Of a stretch of DNA of 64,000 bases, positions 53,279 to 61,276 are shown piece after piece. Source of the stretch: Pseudomonas vancouverensis (lineage in GTDB: Bacteria; Pseudomonadota; Gammaproteobacteria; Pseudomonadales; Pseudomonadaceae); assembly GCF_004348895.1 (NCBI RefSeq), contig NZ_RRZK01000036.1:124001-188000 (forward strand), in the 5' to 3' direction. The notes beneath the pieces are model-generated. The model was not told the DNA's origin. It searched no databases and was given only the letters and a program-made list of their open reading frames with translations. How positions within the stretch are numbered: the first letter of the stretch is position 1; each line of letters opens with the position of its first letter. The position numbers and the translations under genes were made by a program.

Positions 53279-54564
53279 TGCACAAACTCCGGATCGAATT
53301 GCGTACCGGCAATCATCGCCCCCGCCCGACTGCTGTTGAAAAAGCTCACCTGTGGCTGACCGGCGATATACCGCTCGAGCACGCACAGGTAACCGCGGAA
53401 ATTCAGCTGCGTCCTGACCCGCTCCCCTTCGCCGTTCAGCACCCAGTGCCTGGCCTGGCTGACCGCCGGCCCCAGGTCACCGTCGTTCCAGCCGGCATGG
53501 GTCTTGTTGTTGGGGAAGGCAAAGTCAGCACCGAACAAGGTAATGCGCCCGGCGCCCATTTTTACCGCCAGGTCCACGGCCGGATGGATCACGCTGCCGC
53601 CGACATGCAGTTGCGCCCTGGGGTGCTGCTCGCGCAAGTCTGCATAGATCGGGCTGGCCGAGTAGGCGCCGTAGCGCTTGCCTTTCCAGACTTTCAACAC
53701 CTGCGGATCGCTCATCGGCATGTACACCAACGGGATACCGTCGGATTCCTCGAAAGGCAGATGACGCAAGCTGATGCGCTGGTCGATGCTGACCACCAGA
53801 TCCGGCGTGACGCCGTTTTCGCGCAACGGCCGATACGCCGTATCCACACAAACAAACAACGGCCGCTCGGCCTGCGCACGGATCGCTGCCAGGTGCTGGA
53901 AATGCCCTTCGAGGGTCGGGCCCGTGCCGATCACGTAAACGTCGCGGCCCGTGCAACTGCCAAACAGTTGCGCGGCATCATCGTCCGCCAGCAACACCTC
54001 AAGACTGTCCTGCAAGCGCTGCTGAATGAACGGTGACTGAGGATCGAAATCGCGATTGTTGAAACTCAGATGCACCTCGCTCACGAGGCGATCACGAATC
54101 TTCGCGTTGAAGTCATCGGCCAGCAGCATCTCGGCAGGCAAGGCAAAAAACGGTGTAAAAATGTCCGGCAGATCGCCCGCCACCATGAGTTCCACGCGCG
54201 GATCTTCCAGCCACGACCGCTGATCGAGCAATTGCAGCACGAGCTTGAACAACGAACCATTGAGGATGTGCACATACAGCTTTTCCAGCCCGGGGCGCTC
54301 CAGCAGCACTTGTGGCAGGTCGCCCAGGCCGGTTCCGTAGACATGCAGCCGCGGTTTTTCCAGCGGCAGGCTGGCGGCCTGGACCCGCGCCTCGTGAAGA
54401 CGATCATGGCGGCTCGTGAGTTGAATGCCGTCCACACTCAGTGTCGAGTCTCGTCCCTTGATCAATTCGACCTGGACCGTCCCCTCATGTGCCAACAATC
54501 GCGCATACAGCGTCGGCCAGCGCCGCTGTATGACGTGAGCATTGTCTTCAAACCATTCGCGCAT
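53275..54564 (-). CDS. Maf-type motility accessory factor (DUF115), putative flagellin glycosyltransferase
   Basis: In this 429-aa soluble protein the central region VYVIGTGPTLEGHFQHLAAI with LFVCVDTAYRPLRENGVTPD and GRITLFGADFAFP is the DUF115/MAF signature. Maf proteins transfer pseudaminic or legionaminic acids onto Ser/Thr of flagellin in other bacteria. The start ATG 54564 (MREWFEDNAH) has GAGG five bases upstream; the frame further up runs through a terminator. It is encoded beside pse biosynthesis genes, supporting transfer of a Pse-type sugar. Confidence 0.82.
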   Translation of the reverse strand: MREWFEDNAHVIQRRWPTLYARLLAHEGTVQVELIKGRDSTLSVDGIQLTSRHDRLHEARVQAASLPLEKPRLHVYGTGLGDLPQVLLERPGLEKLYVHILNGSLFKLVLQLLDQRSWLEDPRVELMVAGDLPDIFTPFFALPAEMLLADDFNAKIRDRLVSEVHLSFNNRDFDPQSPFIQQRLQDSLEVLLADDDAAQLFGSCTGRDVYVIGTGPTLEGHFQHLAAIRAQAERPLFVCVDTAYRPLRENGVTPDLVVSIDQRISLRHLPFEESDGIPLVYMPMSDPQVLKVWKGKRYGAYSASPIYADLREQHPRAQLHVGGSVIHPAVDLAVKMGAGRITLFGADFAFPNNKTHAGWNDGDLGPAVSQARHWVLNGEGERVRTQLNFRGYLCVLERYIAGQPQVSFFNSSRAGAMIAGTQFDPEFVQ

Positions 54565-54593
54565 GCCGCCTCGTATACCATTCAAAGCAAAAA

Positions 54594-54622
54594 AAGCGTC
54601 CAAGGTTAACCCTTGAACGCTT
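54594..54622. terminator. Strong terminator after the ketoacyl synthase gene
   Basis: AAGCGTCCAAGG and CCTTGAACGCTT flank a short loop (one mismatch). On the minus strand the stem runs into seven Ts. It ends the transcript of the gene at 54658 and lies only about 30 bp ahead of the Maf-type gene start. Confidence 0.8.
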
Positions 54623-54657
54623 TTCTTGTATTGGCCTTTTTATGAAAAGACTTTCAC

Positions 54658-55584
54658 TCAGGAACGATAGATGATTGCCGAGCCCCAGGACAGGCCCACG
54701 CCAAAACCACTGAGGGCAACGCGTTTCCAGCTCGAATCGAGGATATGCTTTTCCAGCAGCAACGGAATGCTGGACGACACGGTATTGCCGGTCTCGACCA
54801 TGTCCTTGATGAACTTCTCCGGCTCGCCTTCGAAGCGTCGCGCCACGGCGTCGACAATGGCCGCACTGCCTTGGTGAATGCAGAAAGCGTCAATGTCTTC
54901 GGACTTCAATCCCGACTCGCCGAGCAACTCGTGCAGGTGCGCAGGCACCTTGAGCAAGGCGAAATTGAACACCTGGCGACCGTTCATGAAGAACACGCCA
55001 TCGGTGACTTTCAGGTGCGGGGCGCCGGAACCGTCGGTACCGAACTTGGATTTGCCCAACTGCCAGGGAGCGTCTTCGCCCATCCAGGTCGCAGTGGCCG
55101 CATCGCCGAACAGCATGGTGGTGTTGCGGTCTTCCGGGTCGACGATCTTCGAGTACGGATCCGCCGTGATCAGCAACCCGTTCTTCAGGCCGGCGGCTTC
55201 CATGAAGCCCTTGAGCGCATAAATACCGTAGACGTAGCCGGAGCAGCCCAGGGAAATATCGAACGCAGCGACATTGGTCGACAGACCGAGCTTGTCCTGG
55301 ACGATGGCCGCAGTGTGCGGCAAGCCTTCTTCGTCACCGTTCTGGGTGACCACGATCAGCGCATCAATGGATTCACGTTTCAAGCCAGGGTTGCTGGCAA
55401 ACAGCGCATTGGCCGCTTCAACGCACAGATCGGAGGTTTCCTGGTCAGCGCCTTTGCGCGGCAGGAAGGCCGAACCGATCTTGCCCAGGATGAATTCTTC
55501 ATCCTTCTCGAATTTTGCACCTTGTGCGTAATTGTCCACGCCGGCTACAGGAACGTAGCTCGCAATGCTCTTTATGCCAATCAT
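54658..55584 (-). CDS. 3-oxoacyl-ACP synthase III family protein
   Basis: This 308-aa FabH-like enzyme has catalytic Cys114 (SLGCSGYVYG), His237 (AFCIHQGSAA) and Asn267 (ETGNTVSSS). It condenses an acyl-CoA or acyl-ACP with a partner; it might make an acyl group for a modified sugar or another product. Similar genes occur in flagellin glycosylation islands of P. syringae. It starts at ATG 55584 (MIGIKSIASYVPV) with GGGAAG upstream. Flanked by a terminator and a 228-bp gap, it looks like its own transcription unit. Confidence 0.88.
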   Translation of the reverse strand: MIGIKSIASYVPVAGVDNYAQGAKFEKDEEFILGKIGSAFLPRKGADQETSDLCVEAANALFASNPGLKRESIDALIVVTQNGDEEGLPHTAAIVQDKLGLSTNVAAFDISLGCSGYVYGIYALKGFMEAAGLKNGLLITADPYSKIVDPEDRNTTMLFGDAATATWMGEDAPWQLGKSKFGTDGSGAPHLKVTDGVFFMNGRQVFNFALLKVPAHLHELLGESGLKSEDIDAFCIHQGSAAIVDAVARRFEGEPEKFIKDMVETGNTVSSSIPLLLEKHILDSSWKRVALSGFGVGLSWGSAIIYRS

Positions 55585-55812
55585 TACGGCTTCCCAATAA
55601 TAAACAGCCCAATACCACCACTCGCAAGCAATCGAGGGGCGCCGACAAGCAAAGATTTCCGCCGCCACAGGGCGATGGCGGGAAGCGTAAAGGGCTATCA
55701 CTGCCCCCCCAAAAAAGGGCCAGGCGCCATCTTCCCGGTCAATACAATACAGTGAAGATGCGCGTTATGACTCGCAGGTCACGCTAAATTGCCGATTCAC
55801 CGCGCTTATGGG

Positions 55813-56865
55813 TCAATCGACCAGTGACCAGTCCAGCGCGGTTCCGCGCTTGATAGCCTGACGGGCACGGCGTCCCATGAGGTTTTGCGCATGCTTGGGC
55901 GGCAGGCCAAGACCCGGACGGATGGCGCGTACATTATCGACGCTGAAGGGCTCACCGGCCGCCATGTCCTGCGTGACATACAGCGAGCGACGGTAGACCA
56001 GTGACTTGCGCTCGGCCTCGGTGACGCCGTAATGCACCTGCCCCATCGCCTGCCAGGCGCGCTCGGTTTCAACCACCAGGCTGGCCAGCTCCGCAGGCTC
56101 CAGTGAAAAACTGGCGTCCACGCCGCCAGCGGCGCGATCAAGGGTGAAATGCTTTTCTACAACAGTCGCACCGAGTGCCACTGCCGCGACAGAAACGCCC
56201 ACACCCATCGAGTGATCGGAAAGCCCTACCTCACAGCCGAACAATTCGCGCAAATGGGGAATGGTCCGCACATTGCTGTTGGCTGGCGTGGCCGGATAAG
56301 TACTGGTGCACTTGAGCAGCACCAGGTCCTTGCACCCGGCCTCACGAGCGGCGCGCACGGTTTCGTCGAGCTCGGCGATGCTGGCCATGCCGGTGGAGAT
56401 GATCAGCGGTTTTCCGGTGGCCGCCACACGGCGAATCAGCGGCAGGTCAGTGTTTTCGAAACTGGCGATCTTGTAGGCCGGTACATCAAGGCTTTCGAGG
56501 AAATCCACGGCGCTGTCATCGAAGGGCGTGGAGAACGCCAACATGCCCAGCTCTCTGGCCCGGGCGAATATCGGTGCGTGCCACTCCCATGGGGTGTGGG
56601 CCTTTTCGTACAGCGCGTACAACGACGTACCGGCCCACAGGCTGTTGGGATCCTTGATGAAAAACTCGCCTTCACTCAAGTCCAGGGTCATGGTCTGGGC
56701 GGTGTAGGTTTGCAGCTTCAAGGCATGGGCCCCGGCCCTGGCAGCCGCTTCGACAATTTGCAGCGCGACGTCGAGGGACTGGTTATGGTTGCCGCTCATT
56801 TCGGCAATGATGAACGGCGGCGCGTCGGCACCGATCAGGCGATTACCGATCTTGAAACTGGTCAT
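55813..56865 (-). CDS. pseI: Pseudaminic acid synthase PseI
   Basis: This 350-aa NeuB-family enzyme has an N-terminal TIM barrel (FIIAEMSGNHNQSLDVALQI, LKLQTYTAQTMT, STGMASIAELDE, VGLSDHSMG, VEKHFTLDR) and a C-terminal SAF antifreeze-like domain (about 290-350). It condenses phosphoenolpyruvate with 2,4-diacetamido-2,4,6-trideoxy-L-altrose to give pseudaminic acid. Its start overlaps pseG-pseH by 23 bp. Confidence 0.9.
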   Translation of the reverse strand: MTSFKIGNRLIGADAPPFIIAEMSGNHNQSLDVALQIVEAAARAGAHALKLQTYTAQTMTLDLSEGEFFIKDPNSLWAGTSLYALYEKAHTPWEWHAPIFARARELGMLAFSTPFDDSAVDFLESLDVPAYKIASFENTDLPLIRRVAATGKPLIISTGMASIAELDETVRAAREAGCKDLVLLKCTSTYPATPANSNVRTIPHLRELFGCEVGLSDHSMGVGVSVAAVALGATVVEKHFTLDRAAGGVDASFSLEPAELASLVVETERAWQAMGQVHYGVTEAERKSLVYRRSLYVTQDMAAGEPFSVDNVRAIRPGLGLPPKHAQNLMGRRARQAIKRGTALDWSLVD

Positions 56866-58363
56866 GGATCCGATCCTTCAATACGCGCGTGAACGCGCAG
56901 GTATTCTGGGTAAAACCGGCGTCGCCAAAAACCTTCAACGACGCTTGATTGGTGGGCAGCACGCGTGCGCTGAGTGACTGCAGGTGCGGCCAATGCGCCA
57001 GCGCAAAGGCTTCGCCACGGGCCAGCAGCGAACGACTCCAGCCCAGGCCGAGCCGGTCTTCAAACAGATAAATCGACACTTCGGCGTCTACGCCGTGCAA
57101 GTCATAGCGCAAAACGCCAACCGGGCCGTCATCGGCCTCGGCGATCAGCAGCAATCGATCGGCGTTACCCAGGCTCGCGGTCAACCAGGCAAGATGCGTC
57201 GGCCAATCGATCAAACGCGAATCCAGCGAACTGTGCCGCACAGCCTCGGCATTTCGCCCCTTGAACAACAACTGCGCATCCTCCAGGGTTGCCGGACGTA
57301 CGGTCAGTACCGCTCCGGCCAATGCAGCCGCTACCCGTTGCACACCACGACCGTCAACCAGTAGCCGCGAACGCTGCGCCAGGCTCTGGCGCAGCCCCTG
57401 GTTGCAGGCGACGAAGCCCACGGCCTGACGCAGTTGCTCGACACTGACCTGATCGCGCGCGCCCATGAACACGTGACAACCCGAGGCGGCCATCACCTCG
57501 CCATTAGCCTGCTGATTGTTCGACACGGCAATGCAAATAGTTGGCAAGCCCAAGGCCGCCCGCTCCCAGCTCGTGCCTCCGCCCGCACCGATGAACAGGT
57601 CCGCCTCAGTCATCATCTGATAGAAATTGTCGACAAATCGATGCAATCGCCAGTTCGGCCGACTCTCCACCAGACTCTGCATCCGGTCCCACGCCGGGTT
57701 TTCGGCGCCGGCGACAAAATCGACTTCCAGCTCATGAAAATCCTGCAACGCCAGCATGGCGTGACGGGTCTGCATGGCGGCATCGAAGCCGCCGAAATTC
57801 ACCAGCACGCGCCTGGCCACGGGCTTGATCTCGATGGCCGGGCAACAGAACTCATCGCGCAACAGGGCATGACGGGGGCCGAACAATGTTCGGCAGCCTT
57901 GCGGCAGCAACGACCGGTAGGCGTCCGCCGTTCCCGAGAGGTTCTGATTGAGCAACAGGTCGACGCTGTAGGTGCGCGTGGCCAGATCGTCGACCGCAGC
58001 AATGTGGGTCGCCCAGCGCCGGGCGGCGCTCTGCCAGTGATGATCGAGACCGTAGTGATCGACGATGACCCAGTCGAAGGCCGGCTGGTCTGCCAGCACG
58101 GACGCCAGCGCGGCAATGTCGGCCTGCCACGGCAACATCGATTCGATGGCTTGATCGGGGTCTTCATCGGGGTAGCGTCCAGGCAACGCAAAGGTCTCGA
58201 AACCCTCTGCGCGCAGTGCATCCAGACGATGATTGGGCAACACTCGACAGGCAAAGGCCACGTGGCTGCCCTGGCGGCGCAATACCCTGGCCAGGGTCAG
58301 ACAACGGGCGATGTGGCCGCTGCCGATGGTCGGCGAGGCATCGGCCCGGATCAGCACCCTCAT
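56843..58363 (-). CDS. Fused PseG sugar hydrolase and PseH-type acetyltransferase
   Basis: This 506-aa protein has two domains. Residues 1-345 are PseG, a GT-B fold UDP-sugar hydrolase (RADASPTIGSGHIARCLTLA with His17; VNFGGFD; GAGGGTSWERAALGLP; NNQQANGE). Residues about 353-500 are a GNAT N-acetyltransferase (LTVRPATLEDAQLLFKGRNA, SARVLPTNQASLKVFGDAGF). In Campylobacter and Helicobacter these are separate proteins. PseH acetylates the 4-amino sugar and PseG then removes UDP, so one polypeptide would do two successive steps. The gene is coupled to pseF (4-bp overlap). Confidence 0.88.
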   Translation of the reverse strand: MRVLIRADASPTIGSGHIARCLTLARVLRRQGSHVAFACRVLPNHRLDALRAEGFETFALPGRYPDEDPDQAIESMLPWQADIAALASVLADQPAFDWVIVDHYGLDHHWQSAARRWATHIAAVDDLATRTYSVDLLLNQNLSGTADAYRSLLPQGCRTLFGPRHALLRDEFCCPAIEIKPVARRVLVNFGGFDAAMQTRHAMLALQDFHELEVDFVAGAENPAWDRMQSLVESRPNWRLHRFVDNFYQMMTEADLFIGAGGGTSWERAALGLPTICIAVSNNQQANGEVMAASGCHVFMGARDQVSVEQLRQAVGFVACNQGLRQSLAQRSRLLVDGRGVQRVAAALAGAVLTVRPATLEDAQLLFKGRNAEAVRHSSLDSRLIDWPTHLAWLTASLGNADRLLLIAEADDGPVGVLRYDLHGVDAEVSIYLFEDRLGLGWSRSLLARGEAFALAHWPHLQSLSARVLPTNQASLKVFGDAGFTQNTCAFTRVLKDRIHDQFQDR

Positions 58364-59067
58364 TGCAGCTCACCACCGGCTTTCAAGGCGGCATACAGGT
58401 ATTCGGCACGCGTCCAGTCTTCGGGTGTGTCGATGTCCTGCACCAGATAGCGCGGCAGGATTACCGGCAGGCTGCGTGGTGAATACAAGACCTCGCCCCG
58501 CAACCACGCCTCGCTGCGCCCCCAATAGAACTGCCCGGCATCCTGATAGGCCACCGGCAGGTCCTGGGAGCGAGTCTCACGAAATTGCGGATACAACGCG
58601 CTCAAGGCGCCCTGCTCGTCCAGGGTCAGCGCTCGCTGTATCGGAAAGCCGAAGTCGCACACCGAAAAGGCAAACGACCTGTCCCGGTGTTGCGCCAGTG
58701 ATTGCAGGCCTTGCCTGATAAAGCGCGCCTGCAACAAGGGGGCAGTTGCATAGATGCAGCACGCCATTTCAAACATCTGTCCCTGCTGCTGCAACGCTAG
58801 CAGGGCATGAACCATCACCGCGGCGGTACCGGTAAAGTCGTCCGCCAGCGCGGCCGGGCGCATGAACGGTACCTGGGCGCCACTGGCTCGCGCCAGCTCG
58901 GCAATTTCCTCGTCATCGGTGCTGACCACCACCGCCTCGAACAACCCGCATTCGAGGGCCGTTCGAATCGAGCGGGCAATCATCGGCACGCCGTCGAACG
59001 GCTTGAGGTTCTTGCGCGGAATGCGCTTGCTGCCGCCACGGGCAGGGATGATTGCGATGTTGTTCAC
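58360..59067 (-). CDS. pseF: Pseudaminic acid cytidylyltransferase PseF
   Basis: This 235-aa enzyme has the CMP-sugar synthetase motif IIPARGGSKRIPRKN at the N-terminus and later EAVVVSTDDEEIAELARASG and YLVQDIDTPEDW. It activates pseudaminic acid to CMP-Pse, the donor for glycosyltransferases. The start is GTG 59067, with GGAAAG six bases upstream; an upstream TTG is less likely. Confidence 0.9.
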   Translation of the reverse strand: MNNIAIIPARGGSKRIPRKNLKPFDGVPMIARSIRTALECGLFEAVVVSTDDEEIAELARASGAQVPFMRPAALADDFTGTAAVMVHALLALQQQGQMFEMACCIYATAPLLQARFIRQGLQSLAQHRDRSFAFSVCDFGFPIQRALTLDEQGALSALYPQFRETRSQDLPVAYQDAGQFYWGRSEAWLRGEVLYSPRSLPVILPRYLVQDIDTPEDWTRAEYLYAALKAGGELQ

Positions 59068-59090
59068 AGGCGTCTTTCCAGGCAAAACCG

Positions 59091-60248
59091 CTATTGAAGC
59101 AACCGCTGCAAGTGCCCCACCACAGTGTCCTGCTGCTCGTCACTGAGCAACGGAAACAGCGGCAGGCTGATCGCCTCGGTGTAGTAACGCTCGGCCTGCG
59201 GGAAGTCACCCTCGGCAAACCCCAGGTCACGGTAGTACGGCTGCAAATGCACGGGAATGTAGTGCAGATTCACACCGACTCCGGCGGCCCGCAACCCCTC
59301 GAACACCTGGCGATGGCTCAGATTGATCCGGCCGGTTTGCAAACGCACCACATACAGGTGCCATGCCGATTCGGCCTGCACTTGTGCGACGGGCAACGTC
59401 AGCGGCAAATGGGCCAGCAACCGGCTGTAACGCGCCGCCAGCTCACGCCGACGGGCCACGAACTCATCGAGCCTGGCCAGTTGCGACAAGCCCAGCGCCG
59501 CTTGCAGATCGGTGATTCGATAGTTGAAGCCCAGCTCCACCTGCTGGTAGTACCAGGGGCCATGGCTGGGTTCGCTCATCTGCTGCGGGTCGCGGGTCAT
59601 GCCGTGGCTGCGCAGGCGCTGCAAGCGCTCGGCCAGTTCCGGGCGATTGGTCAGGACCATGCCGCCCTCGGCGCTGGTGATGATTTTCACCGGGTGAAAG
59701 CTGAACACCGTCATTGCCGCAAATTCGCCACATCCCACCGGGCGCCCGGCGTAAGACGCCCCGACCGCATGGGAGGCATCCTCGATCACGGTAAAAGCGT
59801 AACGCTCGGCCAGTTCGGCAATCCTGCGCATGTCGCAGCTCTGCCCGGAGAACGCCACCGCCACCAACACTTTCGGCAACTTGCCGTCGCGCTCGGCTTG
59901 CTCCAGTTTGCTTGCCAGCACCTCGGCGTCGAGGTTCCAGGTCAGCGGGTCGATGTCGACGAAATCCACTCCCGCACCGCAATAACGGCCGCAGTTGGCC
60001 GAGGCGAGGAAGGTATTCGGTGTCGTCCACAGCCAGTCGCCCGGCCCGAGGTCCGCCGCCAGGCAAGCAATGTGCAGCGCGGCCGTGGCGTTGCACACCG
60101 CCACGGCAAAACCTGCCTGGCAACGCTCAGCCATCGCCCGTTCGAAACGCTCGATGGTCGGACCTTGCGTGAGCCAGTCGGACTGCAACACCTCGACCAC
60201 AGCATCGATGTCCGTTTGATCCACGCTCTGCCGACCGTAGGGAATCAT
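59091..60248 (-). CDS. pseC: UDP-4-keto sugar aminotransferase PseC
   Basis: This 385-aa DegT/AryC1-family PLP enzyme has N-terminal YGRQSVDQTDIDAVVEVLQS, VIEDASHAVGASY (PLP-binding Asp) and FSFHPVKIITSAEGGM with PLP Lys188. It makes UDP-4-amino-4,6-dideoxy-N-acetyl-beta-L-altrosamine from the PseB product. It overlaps pseB by 4 bp. Confidence 0.92.
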   Translation of the reverse strand: MIPYGRQSVDQTDIDAVVEVLQSDWLTQGPTIERFERAMAERCQAGFAVAVCNATAALHIACLAADLGPGDWLWTTPNTFLASANCGRYCGAGVDFVDIDPLTWNLDAEVLASKLEQAERDGKLPKVLVAVAFSGQSCDMRRIAELAERYAFTVIEDASHAVGASYAGRPVGCGEFAAMTVFSFHPVKIITSAEGGMVLTNRPELAERLQRLRSHGMTRDPQQMSEPSHGPWYYQQVELGFNYRITDLQAALGLSQLARLDEFVARRRELAARYSRLLAHLPLTLPVAQVQAESAWHLYVVRLQTGRINLSHRQVFEGLRAAGVGVNLHYIPVHLQPYYRDLGFAEGDFPQAERYYTEAISLPLFPLLSDEQQDTVVGHLQRLLQ

Positions 60249-61246
60249 GCCGGCAACCGCGCGTGCAGGTCGGCGATCTGCGCCACCGAGAGAAAGTGCG
60301 GGTTGGTGTCGGAGCGGTACTCGAAGTCTTCGCCCACCGGCGTTCCGCGCTCACCTGTTCCGTCCACGGCAAAATCCACGTCGACGCTGGTGAAGCGGAT
60401 CGACGGCTGGATGGTGTAGTGGTCGGCGAACTCCAGGGTCATGCGCGCATCGTCCAGCGGCACCATCAGTTCGTGAAGCTTCTCGCCGGGGCGAATGCCC
60501 ACGTGCTTGTGCGGCAAATGCGCGGCCATACCGCGCGCCAGATCGACAATACGAATCGACGGAATCTTCGGCACGAACACTTCGCCGCCGTGCATGCGTG
60601 CGAAGCTGTCGAGCACGAATTGCACACCATGATCGAGGGTGATCCAGAACCGCGTCATGCGCTCGTCGGTGATCGGCAACTCGCTCACGCCTTGGTTGAT
60701 CAGCTGGCTGAAAAACGGCACCACCGAGCCACGCGAACCGGCGACGTTGCCGTAGCGAACCACGGCAAAACGGGTGTCGTGCTCGCCGGCAATGTTGTTG
60801 GCGGCCACGAACAGCTTGTCCGACAGCAGTTTGGTCGCGCCATACAGGTTGATCGGGCTCGCCGCCTTGTCGGTGGACAGCGCGACCACTTGCTTGACGC
60901 CGTTGTCGATGGCGGCGGCGATGATGTTCTCCGCGCCGCTGACGTTGGTGCGGATGCACTCGGTGGGGTTGTACTCCGCCGCCGGTACCTGCTTGAGGGC
61001 CGCGGCATGCACTACGTAATCGATACCGCGCATGGCCTGACGCAGGCGCTCGGCATCACGCACATCGCCGAGGAAGTAACGCATGCAGGGTGCGTTGAAC
61101 GTCTGCTGCATCTCGTACTGCTTGAGCTCGTCCCGGGAGAACACCACCACACGCTTGGGCTGGTATTGCTCCAGCAGGCGACGGATGAAATTGCGCCCGA
61201 ACGAACCGGTGCCACCTGAGATGAAAATCGATTTGCCGTTGAACAT
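60245..61246 (-). CDS. pseB: UDP-GlcNAc 4,6-dehydratase (inverting) PseB
   Basis: This 333-aa SDR enzyme has the NAD(P) motif GGTGSFG (11-17), STDKAASPINLYGATK with catalytic Asp126/Lys127 and the Y135-x3-K139 pair. It converts UDP-GlcNAc to the 4-keto-L-arabino-hexose intermediate, the first step of pseudaminic acid synthesis. All five steps to CMP-Pse are encoded between 55813 and 61246. Confidence 0.93.
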   Translation of the reverse strand: MFNGKSIFISGGTGSFGRNFIRRLLEQYQPKRVVVFSRDELKQYEMQQTFNAPCMRYFLGDVRDAERLRQAMRGIDYVVHAAALKQVPAAEYNPTECIRTNVSGAENIIAAAIDNGVKQVVALSTDKAASPINLYGATKLLSDKLFVAANNIAGEHDTRFAVVRYGNVAGSRGSVVPFFSQLINQGVSELPITDERMTRFWITLDHGVQFVLDSFARMHGGEVFVPKIPSIRIVDLARGMAAHLPHKHVGIRPGEKLHELMVPLDDARMTLEFADHYTIQPSIRFTSVDVDFAVDGTGERGTPVGEDFEYRSDTNPHFLSVAQIADLHARLPA

Positions 61247-61276
61247 GCCTTCAGTCCTTATACCTGTGCGTCGGGC

